From CAZTJA01 sp964613745 (GTDB taxonomy: Bacteria > Desulfobacterota > Desulfomonilia > Desulfomonilales > Desulfomonilaceae), in the NCBI GenBank assembly GCA_964613745.1, contig CAZTJA010000005.1:18244-82243 (forward strand): 64,000 nucleotides of DNA. Reading direction: 5' to 3'. The translations under genes and the position numbers were made by a program. Shown here piece by piece: positions 53,455 through 63,532 of the stretch (position 1 is its first letter; each line of letters starts with the position of its first letter). The notes below the pieces were generated by a model. That model did not search any database. It was not told the origin of the DNA and saw only the letters and a list, made by a program, of their open reading frames with translations.

Positions 53455-53931
53455 ATGAAAAAGACTCTTAATTGTCCGGAATGCGGAACTCCCGTCGAGA
53501 AATATAGAAATCCTATCCCCACGGTGGACATAATAATAAGCATGGATTCGGGGATCATAATGATCAAAAGGAGAAATCCTCCCTACGGATGGGCATTGCC
53601 GGGAGGTTTTATCGATTACGGGGAGAGTGCGGAAGACGCGGCGGTTCGCGAAGCGAAGGAAGAAACTTCGCTGGATATAAACGATCTGAAGATGTTCAAT
53701 GCATATTCAGCTCCGGATCGTGATCCAAGAGAACACACCATAACAATCTGCTTCACGGCAAGAGCCGACGGCAAGCCGGTGGCCAGTGACGATGCTGAGG
53801 ACATTGCAGTCTTCACAAAGGAGACTCTTCCTTCCCCGTTAGCGTTTGATCACGGAAAAATATTGATGGACTATTTCACCTACATTGAAAGAAAGCGGAG
53901 CATCTTAACCGATTTGGAAAGCTATTTATAA
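53455..53931 (+). CDS. NUDIX hydrolase with N-terminal zinc knuckle
   Basis: A 158-residue NUDIX enzyme. The Nudix box spans GGFIDYGE through REAKEETSL (about 45-66) and fits GX5EX7REUXEEXGU. A half zinc motif CPECG (8-12) sits at the N-terminus. Such enzymes hydrolyse ADP-ribose or (d)NTP derivatives. Substrate not readable. It is about 200 bases downstream of the divergent groES. Confidence 0.9.
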   Translation: MKKTLNCPECGTPVEKYRNPIPTVDIIISMDSGIIMIKRRNPPYGWALPGGFIDYGESAEDAAVREAKEETSLDINDLKMFNAYSAPDRDPREHTITICFTARADGKPVASDDAEDIAVFTKETLPSPLAFDHGKILMDYFTYIERKRSILTDLESYL

Positions 53932-54118
53932 TGTATTCCAAGGCCTTGCCGTAAAAGCCTTAAAGATATATCCTTTAGCGTGGAGTCCGTGAACAACCGC
54001 GATTCATAACAGGGATTCTGTAATTTACCCACGAACTTGGCTCCAGAATTTATACAATCATCTTGATTGCTCTATAGCACAAATCGCCGTGCATTGGATT
54101 GCACTGAGAGGTCTATAT

Positions 54119-55300
54119 ATGATCGGTATATCAAAACTTTATTGCGGCGCGGTCGAAGCATCGGACCCGCTGCGGTATGGTCGCCATTCAAAGGACTTGC
54201 CTTCTCATCTTCTCCAATTTTCTGCAGACAAGAAACCCGTTGTCGTCTGGAATACCACTCGACGTTGTAATCTCAAGTGTGTTCACTGTTACTCACATTC
54301 AGAAGACAAGACGTATCAGGGTGAGCTTTCATTCGACGAAGGGAAAGCGCTTATAGATGATCTCTCCGACTTTGGTTCGCCGGTGATCCTCTTTTCCGGT
54401 GGAGAACCCTTGATTCGCAAAGACATTCTGGAATTAATTCGATACGCGGTTTCCAAGGGACGCAGAGCGGTCGTATCCACCAACGGTACGCTGATTGATG
54501 CCGGCATGGCAGTGAAGCTGAAGGAAATCGGCCTCTCATATGTGGGAATCAGCCTTGATGGTCTGAGGGAAACTCATGATTCATTCAGGGGCTTCAAGGG
54601 GACTTTTGATCGGGCTATGCAGGCGATAGACAACTGCCGGGAAGTTGGTCTCAAAGTCGGTCTTCGCTTCACCATAAATCGCAGAAATTACGAAGATATT
54701 CCCGGCATTTTCGATCTTGTGGAAGATCGGGATATTCCAAGGATATGTTTCTATCATCTCGTATACGCGGGCCGAGGCACGGCGCTCATTGAAGAAGATT
54801 TGGATCACCAGCAGACAAGAGAGGTCGTAGATCTTATCTTGGATCGAACTCGCAGACTTCATGACAAGGGTAAACCCGTGGAAGTGCTCACTGTGGATAA
54901 TCATGCAGATGGGCCGTATCTCTATCTGAGATTAAAGAAGGAAGATCCTCAACGTGCTGAAGAAGTCTTGACTCTACTTAAGATGAACGAAGGCAACAAC
55001 TCAGGTCGCGGAATCGGTTGTGTATCTTGGGATGGAGCTGTGCACGCGGATCAATTTTGGAGGCATCACACCTTCGGAAACGTGAGAGACAAGAAGTTCA
55101 GCGAAATTTGGACCGACAGTTCGGATCAGTTTCTGATGAAACTTAAAGAAAAGAAAAAGCACGTGAAAGGCCGGTGTGCTCAATGCCAATGGCTCGATAT
55201 CTGCGGCGGCAATTTTAGAGTAAGAGCCGAGGCCATCTATGATGATGTCTGGGCACCTGATCCCGCCTGTTATTTGACTGACGAGGAAATAGGAATCTAA
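54119..55300 (+). CDS. ahbC: AhbC-type radical SAM protein of siroheme-dependent heme synthesis
   Basis: A 393-residue radical SAM enzyme. The N-terminus MIGISKLYCGAVEASDPLRYG is the characteristic start of AhbC (12,18-didecarboxysiroheme deacetylase), which removes two acetate side chains to give iron-coproporphyrin. The SAM cluster is CNLKCVHC (Cys50, Cys54, Cys57); auxiliary-cluster cysteines follow at CVSW and CAQCQWLDICGG, with a final Cys near the end. The preferred ATG 54119 has GAGAGGT; an upstream TTG adds ten residues. No ahbA, ahbB or ahbD is near, but the precorrin genes are at 36914-42360. Confidence 0.88.
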   Translation: MIGISKLYCGAVEASDPLRYGRHSKDLPSHLLQFSADKKPVVVWNTTRRCNLKCVHCYSHSEDKTYQGELSFDEGKALIDDLSDFGSPVILFSGGEPLIRKDILELIRYAVSKGRRAVVSTNGTLIDAGMAVKLKEIGLSYVGISLDGLRETHDSFRGFKGTFDRAMQAIDNCREVGLKVGLRFTINRRNYEDIPGIFDLVEDRDIPRICFYHLVYAGRGTALIEEDLDHQQTREVVDLILDRTRRLHDKGKPVEVLTVDNHADGPYLYLRLKKEDPQRAEEVLTLLKMNEGNNSGRGIGCVSWDGAVHADQFWRHHTFGNVRDKKFSEIWTDSSDQFLMKLKEKKKHVKGRCAQCQWLDICGGNFRVRAEAIYDDVWAPDPACYLTDEEIGI

Positions 55301-55306
55301 AAATTG

Positions 55307-55331
55307 TGTTCTCTCCCAAAGGGAGAGAACA
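55307..55331 (+). terminator. 11-bp stem-loop after ahbC
   Basis: TGTTCTCTCCC (55307-55317), loop AAA, GGGAGAGAACA (55321-55331), six bases after the stop of ahbC. No T-run, so a weak terminator or transcript-end protector. Confidence 0.55.
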
Positions 55332-55459
55332 TCTCTCCACTGCTCACTATCGTCCCACTTCGAACCCATTCCATCCAGTCGGCATCATATGGTTATGAGA
55401 ATTGTTCCCGTTGATCAAATTTTCTTCTTCGGGGGAGAAACAAGCGAAAGGATCCGACA

Positions 55460-55840
55460 ATGGAACGGTCACAAATATATATGGGACTTGTTGCGGCAGC
55501 TCTTGCTGCAATGTTGATATCTGCCATTCCGGCGAATGCAGATCAAGTGGTAAACACAAATCCGGAAAATGCCTTCACCTTAATTCCTTCCCATTTCGAG
55601 GGAAATGCATTTGAGCTGGGCGTTACTCCTGTGCGGTTCGGTTGGGGCGGCGGAGTATACATAGGAGGTGGACCGGGATTTTACGGTGGCGGCGGAAACT
55701 ACTTTGACCAGTATTACTATGGGTACCCATCAGGTCCTCCGGTATCGGGAGGAGGAACCGGGTATTTCCAACGTGGAAATGAGACATGTACCTGGACCGG
55801 GTACGAATACAAATGTTACACCACGAGATATAGATATTAG
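55460..55840 (+). CDS. Small secreted glycine-rich protein
   Basis: A 126-residue protein with a signal peptide (LVAAALAAMLISAIPANA, cleavage after about 28) and a mature part containing a Gly/Tyr-rich centre (GWGGGVYIGGGPGFYGGGG) and two Cys near the C-terminus (CTWTGYEYKCY). It may be a surface or matrix protein. No family recognised. A terminator hairpin follows the stop. Confidence 0.65.
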   Translation: MERSQIYMGLVAAALAAMLISAIPANADQVVNTNPENAFTLIPSHFEGNAFELGVTPVRFGWGGGVYIGGGPGFYGGGGNYFDQYYYGYPSGPPVSGGGTGYFQRGNETCTWTGYEYKCYTTRYRY

Positions 55841-55862
55841 TGATGTAAGACCGCGAGAGTTG

Positions 55863-55900
55863 AAGCGAAGTACACCCTCTTCTACTTCGCTTTATTTTTG
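55863..55900 (+). terminator. Rho-independent terminator after the glycine-rich gene
   Basis: AAGCGAAGTA (55863-55872) pairs with TACTTCGCTT (55883-55892) around a ten-base loop, and TATTTTTG follows. It also sits at the end of the convergent cinA. Confidence 0.7.
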
Positions 55901-55901
55901 T

Positions 55902-57179
55902 CTACGACTCAGTACCGTGAATAGTAAAACCCGAATAAAACCTGCGAAGAAGATCTAAACTCTGCATGGCTGCCAGTGTCCTTACCCACTCACGGGTTCC
56001 CGGCATCAGGAACCCCCGGGAAATTAGACCTTCAGGATGGGCCATTCCTACGTAAAAAGTACCTACAGGTTTTTCCTCGCTCCCTCCACCCGGGCCTGCT
56101 ATGCCGGTGATCGACAGACCAATATCGGATCCACCTGCTCTTTTTGCTCCAATTGCCATTTCCTTAGCGCATTTGTGCGAAACGGCCCCGTGGGTTTGTA
56201 AAGTCTGTTTTGTCACTCCGAGAATGGATTCTTTCATCTCGTTCGAATAGCTGACGATTGATCCCATGAGCACGTCCGATCCTCCGGGGACTCGGGTGAG
56301 CATCTCTCCTATCATTCCGCCTGTAATTGATTCAGCCAGAGTAAGCGTCAAACCTCGTTCTTTGAGCAATTCGTAAACCGCGTACTCCATAAAAGGTTTT
56401 TCACCGGTAATCACGTTTTCACGGATTCTCTCGGTAATGACGCTTGCTTTTTCTTCCAGCAAATTCTCCGCAGCAGCTTCGGTTTCAGCATTTACATCTA
56501 TTCGAAGACGAATAATGGGAAAGCGCGGTAGGAACGCCAAATGATAATTTTCTTCATCCGCCGCCAAATCCGCTAAGACTTCTCCTAATCTTGATTCGGA
56601 CAAGCCGTAGACGTGAATCGTCCTATTCTTAAAATACAGTTCGCTGCTGCCGAATCGTCTTCTAATGAGCGGAACGGCCTCGTTCCGGAACATGCCGATG
56701 AGTTCACGAGGAATCCCCGGAAAAAAGAGAGCAATCGATCCATTTTTTTCTATTTGGAATCCGGGAGCGGTTCCAAAGTCATTTTGCAAAGGGTTTGATC
56801 CCGCAGGTAAAAGTGCCTGTTTCGTATTTGTCGGCGGCATGGGACGATTCCACTGCTTGAATCGGTTTTCTATTCGCGCCAACTGCTCCTTCTGGAGTTG
56901 TAGTTCAACACCCAAATACCTTGCGGCTGCCTCAGCCGTCTTGTCGTCCTCAGTGGGTCCGAGACCTCCGGATACTATGGTCACGGGAGCCTTGTGCATC
57001 GCATAATCAAGGGCGTTACATATATCTTCCAGCGTATCACCGACGGAAGACATTCCTTTCACCCCGATACCCAAAGATCGAAGTTCTCTGGATACCGTTT
57101 CCCTGTTTGTGTCCGTGATGACCGCGTTTATAATTTCATTTCCGATAGTCAGGATCCAAGCTTGCAATTTTTCCGACAT
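55902..57179 (-). CDS. cinA: CinA (MoCF-like domain plus NMN amidohydrolase)
   Basis: A 425-residue CinA. The N-terminal MoaB-like domain (SEKLQAWILTIGNEIINAVITD; VSGGLGPTEDDKTAEA) is an ADP-ribose pyrophosphatase, and the C-terminal PncC domain (AESITGGMIGEMLTRVPGGSDVLMGSIVSYSN) deamidates NMN. It recycles NAD breakdown products, such as NMN released by ligation. It starts one base after polA's stop on the same strand. Confidence 0.95.
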   Translation of the reverse strand: MSEKLQAWILTIGNEIINAVITDTNRETVSRELRSLGIGVKGMSSVGDTLEDICNALDYAMHKAPVTIVSGGLGPTEDDKTAEAAARYLGVELQLQKEQLARIENRFKQWNRPMPPTNTKQALLPAGSNPLQNDFGTAPGFQIEKNGSIALFFPGIPRELIGMFRNEAVPLIRRRFGSSELYFKNRTIHVYGLSESRLGEVLADLAADEENYHLAFLPRFPIIRLRIDVNAETEAAAENLLEEKASVITERIRENVITGEKPFMEYAVYELLKERGLTLTLAESITGGMIGEMLTRVPGGSDVLMGSIVSYSNEMKESILGVTKQTLQTHGAVSHKCAKEMAIGAKRAGGSDIGLSITGIAGPGGGSEEKPVGTFYVGMAHPEGLISRGFLMPGTREWVRTLAAMQSLDLLRRFYSGFTIHGTES

Positions 57180-57180
57180 A

Positions 57181-59844
57181 CTAATGTGCCTCGTCCCAAT
57201 TCTTTCCTATAGAAGTTTCCACTTCCAACGGTACCGACAACGGGTAAACGGATTCCATCTGCTCTTTCAGTAGCTTTGCCGCTTCCTCGGCTACATCGGC
57301 CCGGGCTTCCAGTATCAATTCATCATGAACCTGGAGAATCATTTTAGTGGGCAATCCGGATGTTTCCAGAGCATCATGGAGCTTGATCATTGCCAATTTC
57401 ATCAGATCTGCAGCGCTTCCTTGGATCGTCGTATTAATAGCCACTCGTCTCGCCGCCTGCTGGGCTATTTTATTTGGATTTCTTAAATCCGGAAGAAATC
57501 GCTTGCGACCCAAAATTGTGGTAACATATCCTACGGACTTGGCTCTCTCAGGTACCTCATCCATGTACTGCTTTACGCCTGAGTACAATCGATAGTACTC
57601 CTGCAGATACTGTTTTGCCATTCCCAATCCGACGCCTATCTGATTCGCAAGTTTGAAAGGTCCCATTCCATAAATAATTCCGAAGTTGATCTCCTTTGCT
57701 TTACGACGCATTTCAGGAGTGATCAATCCCAGGGCGCAGTCGAAGACACTTGCAGCAGTGATGGAATGAATATCCTCATTATTGGTGAATGCTTCACGTA
57801 GCCTCTCATCACCCGAGAGGTGAGCCATTACGCGCAGCTCAACTTGAGAGTAATCAGCGGCAACAAAAACATAGCCCTCTTCAGGAATGAACGCCCGGCG
57901 AATCTTCCGTCCTTCCGCGCTTCGGATTGGGATATTCTGGAGATTGGGGTCCGATGAAGAGAGCCGGCCGGTGGCCGCCACTGCTTGATTGTACGAGGTG
58001 TGAATTCTTCCCGTCTGAGGATTCACCAGAGAGACCAGTGCATCCGCGTACGTGGATTTGAGTTTAAAAATTGAACGGTAGTCCAGAATTTTTCGGGGAA
58101 GCTCATGTTCAAGCGCGAGTTGTTCCAGAACGTCCAGTGAAGTGGATTGCCCTGTCTTGGTTTTTTTCTGGGACTTGAGTCCAAGACGGGTGAACAGTAT
58201 GTCGCTCAACTGCTTTGGCGAATTAATGTTGAAGCATTCTCCCGCAATGTTGTGAATTTCAGCTTCAAGATTGGACAAGGTTTCGCCAAATTCCTGAGAT
58301 AAATTGGTCAGATAAGGAATATCTATTTTCACTCCAGTGGTTTCCATATCTACCAAGACGGGAATCAGAGGAATTTCCAATTCCTTGAACAAGGCCATAA
58401 GTCCTTCGTCTTTGAGTCTCGGTTCAAGCACGTTCGCAACTCTAAACGTGACTTCGGCATCTTCGCATGCGTATTCATAAGCGTTCGCAATTTCCAATTC
58501 AGAAAAAGTGATCTGCTTTTTACCCGCGCCGATCAATTCCTTTATCCGAATCGTCCTATGCTGAAGACATCGTTCCGCAAGATCATCGAGCGAGTGGCCC
58601 CTGATATTTGCATCCAAAAGGTAAGAGGCAAGCATCGTATCGCATTCGATACCGCGTATTTGAACCCCTTCGCGCTTGAGCACTATCATGTCGTACTTAA
58701 TGTTCTGGCCGAGTTTCGCGTATTGAGGGCTTTCAAGGATTTCTCTTACTGCATCCAGCACGTCACTTTTTGTCAACTGATCACCGCAGGAATGCCCCAC
58801 CGGGATGTAGCAAGCCTGTTCATCTTCCCCGCAAAAAGATATTCCCACTAAATCGGCGGACATTGGATGCTCCGATGTTGTTTCCACATCAACAGCGAAG
58901 CGTCGCAACCGCTTCATTTTGTCTATCCATTCCGAAAGAGTTTCCGGTGTCACTACCGTGCAGTAATGCTGAAAATCAAGAGTCTTTACGGCAGGCAATT
59001 CGTCCAGAAGCTTCTTAAATTCAAGTTCCGTGAATATATCCCTAAGCTCTTCAATTTTCTTTGTGCCGATCACCAAATCTTCGCAGCAGACTTCCAGAGG
59101 AACTTGATAATTAAGAGTCACGAGTTCACGACTTAGGAATGCCTTGTCCCTGTGGGTTAACAGATTTTCACGAACCTTCTTCTGGGTTATGTGCTCAATG
59201 TTCTCGTACACTCCTTCGATACATGAATATTTCTCAATGAGCGTAGATGCGGTCTTGGGACCTATTCCCGGAATCCCGGGAACATTATCCGAAGTATCCC
59301 CTATTAATCCGAACAGGTCGGCAATTCGCTCCGGAGGGGCACCATATTTTTTTTGAACGCCTTCAGCATCATAGGTGACATCCCTCTGAGGATCCCACAT
59401 CAGCACTCCTTCACCAACGAGCTGAGTCAAATCCTTATCACCCGAAATAATAATCACCTGCCAACCTTTGTTCCGGGCTTCAATGCTTAAAGTTGCAATT
59501 ACATCGTCCGCCTCGAATCCCGGTGCGGTAATCACGGGCAATCCGTAACCGTCGGCAATCCTGTGTATATACGGTATTTGCAGCTGGAGATCTTCGGGCA
59601 TCATTGGGCGGTTGGCCTTATATTGGTCGTAACGCTCATGTCGGAAGGTTGGGCCTTTCGCATCGAATATAACGGCAATTCGTTCAGGCGACTTATCCTT
59701 CAGGGTCTTGATTATCATGTTGGTGAATCCAAAAACCGCCCCTGTAGGGCAACCTTTGGAGTTCGATAAAGTCGACATGACGTGGTAAGCACGATATATG
59801 TACGAGCTACCGTCCACGAGAAACAATTCCGGAATTTTTGCCAT
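57181..59844 (-). CDS. polA: DNA polymerase I
   Basis: An 887-residue Pol I. The 5'-3' exonuclease (1-290) has ISGDKDLTQLV and GIPGIGPKTA. The 3'-5' exonuclease is apparently active: AVDVETT, LGQNIKYD and YACEDAEVT are intact. The polymerase shows motif A ADYSQVELR, motif B KEINFGIIYGM and motif C VHDELILEA. It is three bases downstream of the Dna2-like gene and one base upstream of cinA, forming a repair-flavoured operon. Confidence 0.98.
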   Translation of the reverse strand: MAKIPELFLVDGSSYIYRAYHVMSTLSNSKGCPTGAVFGFTNMIIKTLKDKSPERIAVIFDAKGPTFRHERYDQYKANRPMMPEDLQLQIPYIHRIADGYGLPVITAPGFEADDVIATLSIEARNKGWQVIIISGDKDLTQLVGEGVLMWDPQRDVTYDAEGVQKKYGAPPERIADLFGLIGDTSDNVPGIPGIGPKTASTLIEKYSCIEGVYENIEHITQKKVRENLLTHRDKAFLSRELVTLNYQVPLEVCCEDLVIGTKKIEELRDIFTELEFKKLLDELPAVKTLDFQHYCTVVTPETLSEWIDKMKRLRRFAVDVETTSEHPMSADLVGISFCGEDEQACYIPVGHSCGDQLTKSDVLDAVREILESPQYAKLGQNIKYDMIVLKREGVQIRGIECDTMLASYLLDANIRGHSLDDLAERCLQHRTIRIKELIGAGKKQITFSELEIANAYEYACEDAEVTFRVANVLEPRLKDEGLMALFKELEIPLIPVLVDMETTGVKIDIPYLTNLSQEFGETLSNLEAEIHNIAGECFNINSPKQLSDILFTRLGLKSQKKTKTGQSTSLDVLEQLALEHELPRKILDYRSIFKLKSTYADALVSLVNPQTGRIHTSYNQAVAATGRLSSSDPNLQNIPIRSAEGRKIRRAFIPEEGYVFVAADYSQVELRVMAHLSGDERLREAFTNNEDIHSITAASVFDCALGLITPEMRRKAKEINFGIIYGMGPFKLANQIGVGLGMAKQYLQEYYRLYSGVKQYMDEVPERAKSVGYVTTILGRKRFLPDLRNPNKIAQQAARRVAINTTIQGSAADLMKLAMIKLHDALETSGLPTKMILQVHDELILEARADVAEEAAKLLKEQMESVYPLSVPLEVETSIGKNWDEAH

Positions 59845-59847
59845 GTA

Positions 59848-62736
59848 TCACACCGATCCGACTTTTACTGATTTGATGTTTTTCAGGACTGCTTCGAACA
59901 GTTCGTGTGCTCTCAAGGTTTCTTCGTGACCGAGCAGAATCAATTTTGATCTGGCTCTACTCAACGAAACGTTCAGGCGCTTCTTATCGGCCAAAAAAGA
60001 AGTTACGTTATCCGATCTGACTAATGACAGTATAATAACTTCACGTTCCCCACCTTGAAACGCATCCACCGTATCAACGGAAATCGACATGCCGGGTAGG
60101 AGGAATTCGGCCGGAAGATTTTGTCGTATGAGCTGCTGCTGAGCTTTATACGGGGTGATTATCCCGATTTCGCGGGCCGGGATGCCGTGACTTAGATATG
60201 CACGAGCAAGTTTACACGCGACTTCTGCTTCCAGTGCCCTGCTCTTTCCCGATTCACCAAAGACGATATCTCCGAAAATTACCGGTTCGTTTGGGTCCAG
60301 TAGAATGTCTAATCCTGACTTTTTATCCCCATTCAAAGGTATGGACAATCGCCGTGTTGCCGTTTCAGGTCCCGGCAGGAGTTCGCCGTTATAAAACAAC
60401 TTTGAAGGAATGTCCTGAATTTCCCGGTTCATCCGATACTGAATCCGCAGCTTTGAAATTTTGCGCTGCGAAGCCGACTCATAGAGCCGTTCAAAAAGGG
60501 ACTTCTCCAATATGGAATTTTCCGAATACCTCGAACTTTGCACTATTGGGGGCAACTGGTAATGATCTCCGCAGAGCACGAATTTCCTTCCGTAGACGAG
60601 TGGCCCGAGAGCTGAAGGCTCATCCAATTGACCGGCTTCATCAATTACGACGGTATCGAAATCGGATCTGAAAAGAATCGGATTCGACGCACACTGGAAC
60701 GCGGTGGCCCCTATGAGCTTTATGTTTTGAAATGACCTTTTGAATTCCTGTAAATCGTTGGATGAGCGAATAAAGTCGTCGGATAAAACACGATGTAAAC
60801 CAATCGATTGAATATCCGCCAAGAACTCCGTGGAAATATTTTTTCTACTCCCGATTCGAAGGAAATCACTAATTCCGAGCCGGATGCATGCTCCGAGTAT
60901 TCTATCCAGAGCCGTATTTGTCGGTGCAGCGACAAGAACCCGCTCCCCTCTGTCCAGGCAAAGACGTATCAATCGCGCAAGGACTCTGGTCTTGCCGGTA
61001 CCCGGAGGCCCGTGAATTATGTGGAAATCCTGGGATTTGAGCGCGGCTAAAACGGCAGCCGCTTGATCTTCATTGAGTTCGTTCTGCAAGCCTTCCGCGT
61101 AGCAGAAATCAGTTATGTAATTTCCGTCAGGTTCTTGGTCCATAACTGAATTTGGGGAAATGAGTTTGTCCTCAACACCTTTGATTATTGTATTGAGAAC
61201 CTCTTTGGGGGCGTACATAATAAAGCGTGCAAGGGCCTTTGCCGCTACTTCCCTCCCCCTCGTGAAAGACACTTTTTCTAAATAGACGGCATGTTTCAAT
61301 GGATCGGGGAGTTTGGGACCATTCTCCACATGATAAGTGGGAACCTTGATCTTGAGGTCTATGAAGCCCGGGTCAATGCCCGTAGCATATCCTCGCAGAG
61401 TTTGGAATGAGCCGTTAACGTCTTCGGAGAGACAAATCTCATCGCCCGTCGCAATCTCAAATTCAGTTGCTTGCGTAGTAATCTTGACGTGGATATAGGA
61501 TTTTGTGGCCGTATGTGTGGCATCATCATTCACTTGAAGGGTATCGATGCGAGCAAGTCGTCCATCCTGTAACGCAATGTCCGGGGCTTCACGATCAATT
61601 AGAATGGCTTTCTCGGATTCCCATGAATCAACGGAGAGCGCTCCAAACCAACGTTCGTAATAAGACGAAATTTCCGGGTCAGACGATATACAGAATTGCC
61701 CGGAATCAAAAAACTTCTTGCAAGGATTACTTGAGAAACACATTTTCCCTGAACAATCAGGCCTGTTCAGCTTTAAATGTGCATTCTGAGCATGGGACCG
61801 TTTCAATGCAATCACGATATTTCTTCCGAACAGAATGCGTCTTCGGAAATCCGGATTCTCTTTCACCACCTCTTTTGATTCTCCTGATCCCGAATAGAAC
61901 AGGGTTCCATTAAAAATCCGATCAGGCGAATCGAAGAGCATGGTATAAGCAAAGAGCTGCAACATGTGGTCTTCAACGGGAACTCTGCCGGATTTCATCT
62001 CAATAATCGCATTCTTGCCGTCATCTCCATACAATACGGCATCAGCCCTGCCCTTAAGCCCCAATTCATGGGAGACTGCATCGCATTCGGATTGGTAGCC
62101 GGTAAATCGTCGTTTAATCTTCGGGAGCCAGTTCTTGAGCCTGTCGAAATGCTCTTGAGCTTCAATCCGTAAAGCTGTTTGATCAACGGATACTCCGGTT
62201 CCCGGAATAATTGAGAGTATGTGCCTGAGGGCGTGGTTGAAAGCACGATCAAAAAGTTCGGCTTCGTGTGAATCATCATTCAGCAGGATATGCGAAAAGA
62301 GTTCATGAATGAATTTTCCCTTTGAAACCCAATATGGCTCATCAAGAGCCAACCTCAAACGCAAATCCATTGACGCATGACATACGGCGGCCTGGACGGC
62401 ATCAGTGACCCCAACGATGCGAAGCGGTTCAAGTATTAGATCGGTATGTGGAGAAACGCTGAGTATTGTGGTGCCGTCTTCAAGAACATTGTTCGGCAAA
62501 GCGTTACGAAGGGCAATGTGTGAATTCTCGATGCATAATGAGGGAAAGTCAAATAATTCTCGTGGCAGTGATTCAGGAAAGATGAGGAAGATTCTGCAGT
62601 GATCTCTCGTGGAACACATCTCGATACCGCGGAACCTGTATCCACCTTTTTTTGAGACCTGTGGTTCCGTAGCGAGTCGAATAACATTCCCGGAAAGGAA
62701 ACCATTTGTTCTCTGTTCACCGCACATGGCGGTCAA
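59848..62736 (-). CDS. Dna2-like Fe-S nuclease/SF1 helicase
   Basis: A 962-residue protein with the architecture of eukaryotic Dna2. A PD-(D/E)XK nuclease occupies about 110-350: Cys119, His144 (GKFIHELF), Glu224 and Asp232 (HELGLKGRADAV), Glu246/Lys248 (IIEMKSG), Gln260, and a cluster Cys328, Cys333, Cys339. Cys119 plus these three can ligate a 4Fe-4S cluster as in Dna2 and Cas4. The helicase has Walker A GPPGTGKT (576-583), VIDEAGQLDE, IQYRMN, DAFQGGEREV and NVSLSRAR. It overlaps the isomerase gene by ATGA and is three bases from polA. Confidence 0.9.
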   Translation of the reverse strand: MTAMCGEQRTNGFLSGNVIRLATEPQVSKKGGYRFRGIEMCSTRDHCRIFLIFPESLPRELFDFPSLCIENSHIALRNALPNNVLEDGTTILSVSPHTDLILEPLRIVGVTDAVQAAVCHASMDLRLRLALDEPYWVSKGKFIHELFSHILLNDDSHEAELFDRAFNHALRHILSIIPGTGVSVDQTALRIEAQEHFDRLKNWLPKIKRRFTGYQSECDAVSHELGLKGRADAVLYGDDGKNAIIEMKSGRVPVEDHMLQLFAYTMLFDSPDRIFNGTLFYSGSGESKEVVKENPDFRRRILFGRNIVIALKRSHAQNAHLKLNRPDCSGKMCFSSNPCKKFFDSGQFCISSDPEISSYYERWFGALSVDSWESEKAILIDREAPDIALQDGRLARIDTLQVNDDATHTATKSYIHVKITTQATEFEIATGDEICLSEDVNGSFQTLRGYATGIDPGFIDLKIKVPTYHVENGPKLPDPLKHAVYLEKVSFTRGREVAAKALARFIMYAPKEVLNTIIKGVEDKLISPNSVMDQEPDGNYITDFCYAEGLQNELNEDQAAAVLAALKSQDFHIIHGPPGTGKTRVLARLIRLCLDRGERVLVAAPTNTALDRILGACIRLGISDFLRIGSRKNISTEFLADIQSIGLHRVLSDDFIRSSNDLQEFKRSFQNIKLIGATAFQCASNPILFRSDFDTVVIDEAGQLDEPSALGPLVYGRKFVLCGDHYQLPPIVQSSRYSENSILEKSLFERLYESASQRKISKLRIQYRMNREIQDIPSKLFYNGELLPGPETATRRLSIPLNGDKKSGLDILLDPNEPVIFGDIVFGESGKSRALEAEVACKLARAYLSHGIPAREIGIITPYKAQQQLIRQNLPAEFLLPGMSISVDTVDAFQGGEREVIILSLVRSDNVTSFLADKKRLNVSLSRARSKLILLGHEETLRAHELFEAVLKNIKSVKVGSV

Positions 62737-63491
62737 TCTATCACGGAATCCAGCTTTTTCAAGATTGAGCGAATCTGAAGAGCGGCATCAACCAGTTGCT
62801 CGTTTTCAAGCTCCAGGGTCAATGTATTGTCGTAGCCGATTGAACGCAGCTTTTGTAAAATGCCTTCTATGTCGATGATTCCCTCACCCGGAGGCAAGTG
62901 CAGATCATCTGAAACCCCCTTACCCCCATGATTATCATGAACATGCAGGTGTCGTATGCGTGACCCAAGCTTTTCGATTATCCGGAAGGAGGTATTCTCA
63001 GTTGTAATGAGCTGACCGTGGCCCAAATCCAGAGTCAAAACGAGTTCCGGAACCTGAGAACAGACAAAGTCCAGATCTTCGGCAGTCTCCGATAGATTTT
63101 CAAGAGCAACCGTGACACCGTGGTCTTGGCCGCATTTTACTACATCGCCCAAAACTTTCGCCTTTGCAGTCCGGACGGAACTTTCGACATACCGTGAATC
63201 AACCCACATGTGGATGGTAAGAAAGGTAATTCCAAGACGTTCTAAAAGCCTGATGGATTCTTTCAAAGCAGGAAAATAGTTCTCCTGAATATTACGTATA
63301 TCATTGGGCGGTCCTTCCCTTGGACCATGGGCTACAAGAAAAAAGCCTGAATCAAAGGGGCTCAGAATTTCGGAGGCGCTCCACAGGTCTTTCGAATACG
63401 CTTTTGTGAGCACAAGCTCGCCGAAATCGAACCCATTCTTGGTGAGGAACTCAATGTCTTCGGGAATTTTGACGTGACCGCCAAGGAGCAT
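62733..63491 (-). CDS. TIM-barrel sugar phosphate isomerase/AP-endonuclease-2-like protein
   Basis: A 252-residue xylose-isomerase-like TIM barrel. Metal-binding residues appear in ALENLSE, LTLDLGHGQL, HVHDNHGG and LTLELE, in the family order. Members include sugar isomerases and endonuclease IV, but the Endo IV pattern is not clear, so a small-molecule isomerase is more likely. Its end overlaps the start of the Dna2-like gene (ATGA), so it is co-transcribed with dna2-like-polA-cinA. Confidence 0.82.
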   Translation of the reverse strand: MLLGGHVKIPEDIEFLTKNGFDFGELVLTKAYSKDLWSASEILSPFDSGFFLVAHGPREGPPNDIRNIQENYFPALKESIRLLERLGITFLTIHMWVDSRYVESSVRTAKAKVLGDVVKCGQDHGVTVALENLSETAEDLDFVCSQVPELVLTLDLGHGQLITTENTSFRIIEKLGSRIRHLHVHDNHGGKGVSDDLHLPPGEGIIDIEGILQKLRSIGYDNTLTLELENEQLVDAALQIRSILKKLDSVID

Positions 63492-63532
63492 AGGCAGGCT
63501 TTCGAGGGGAATAAGAGATTAAGTGAGCGTTG

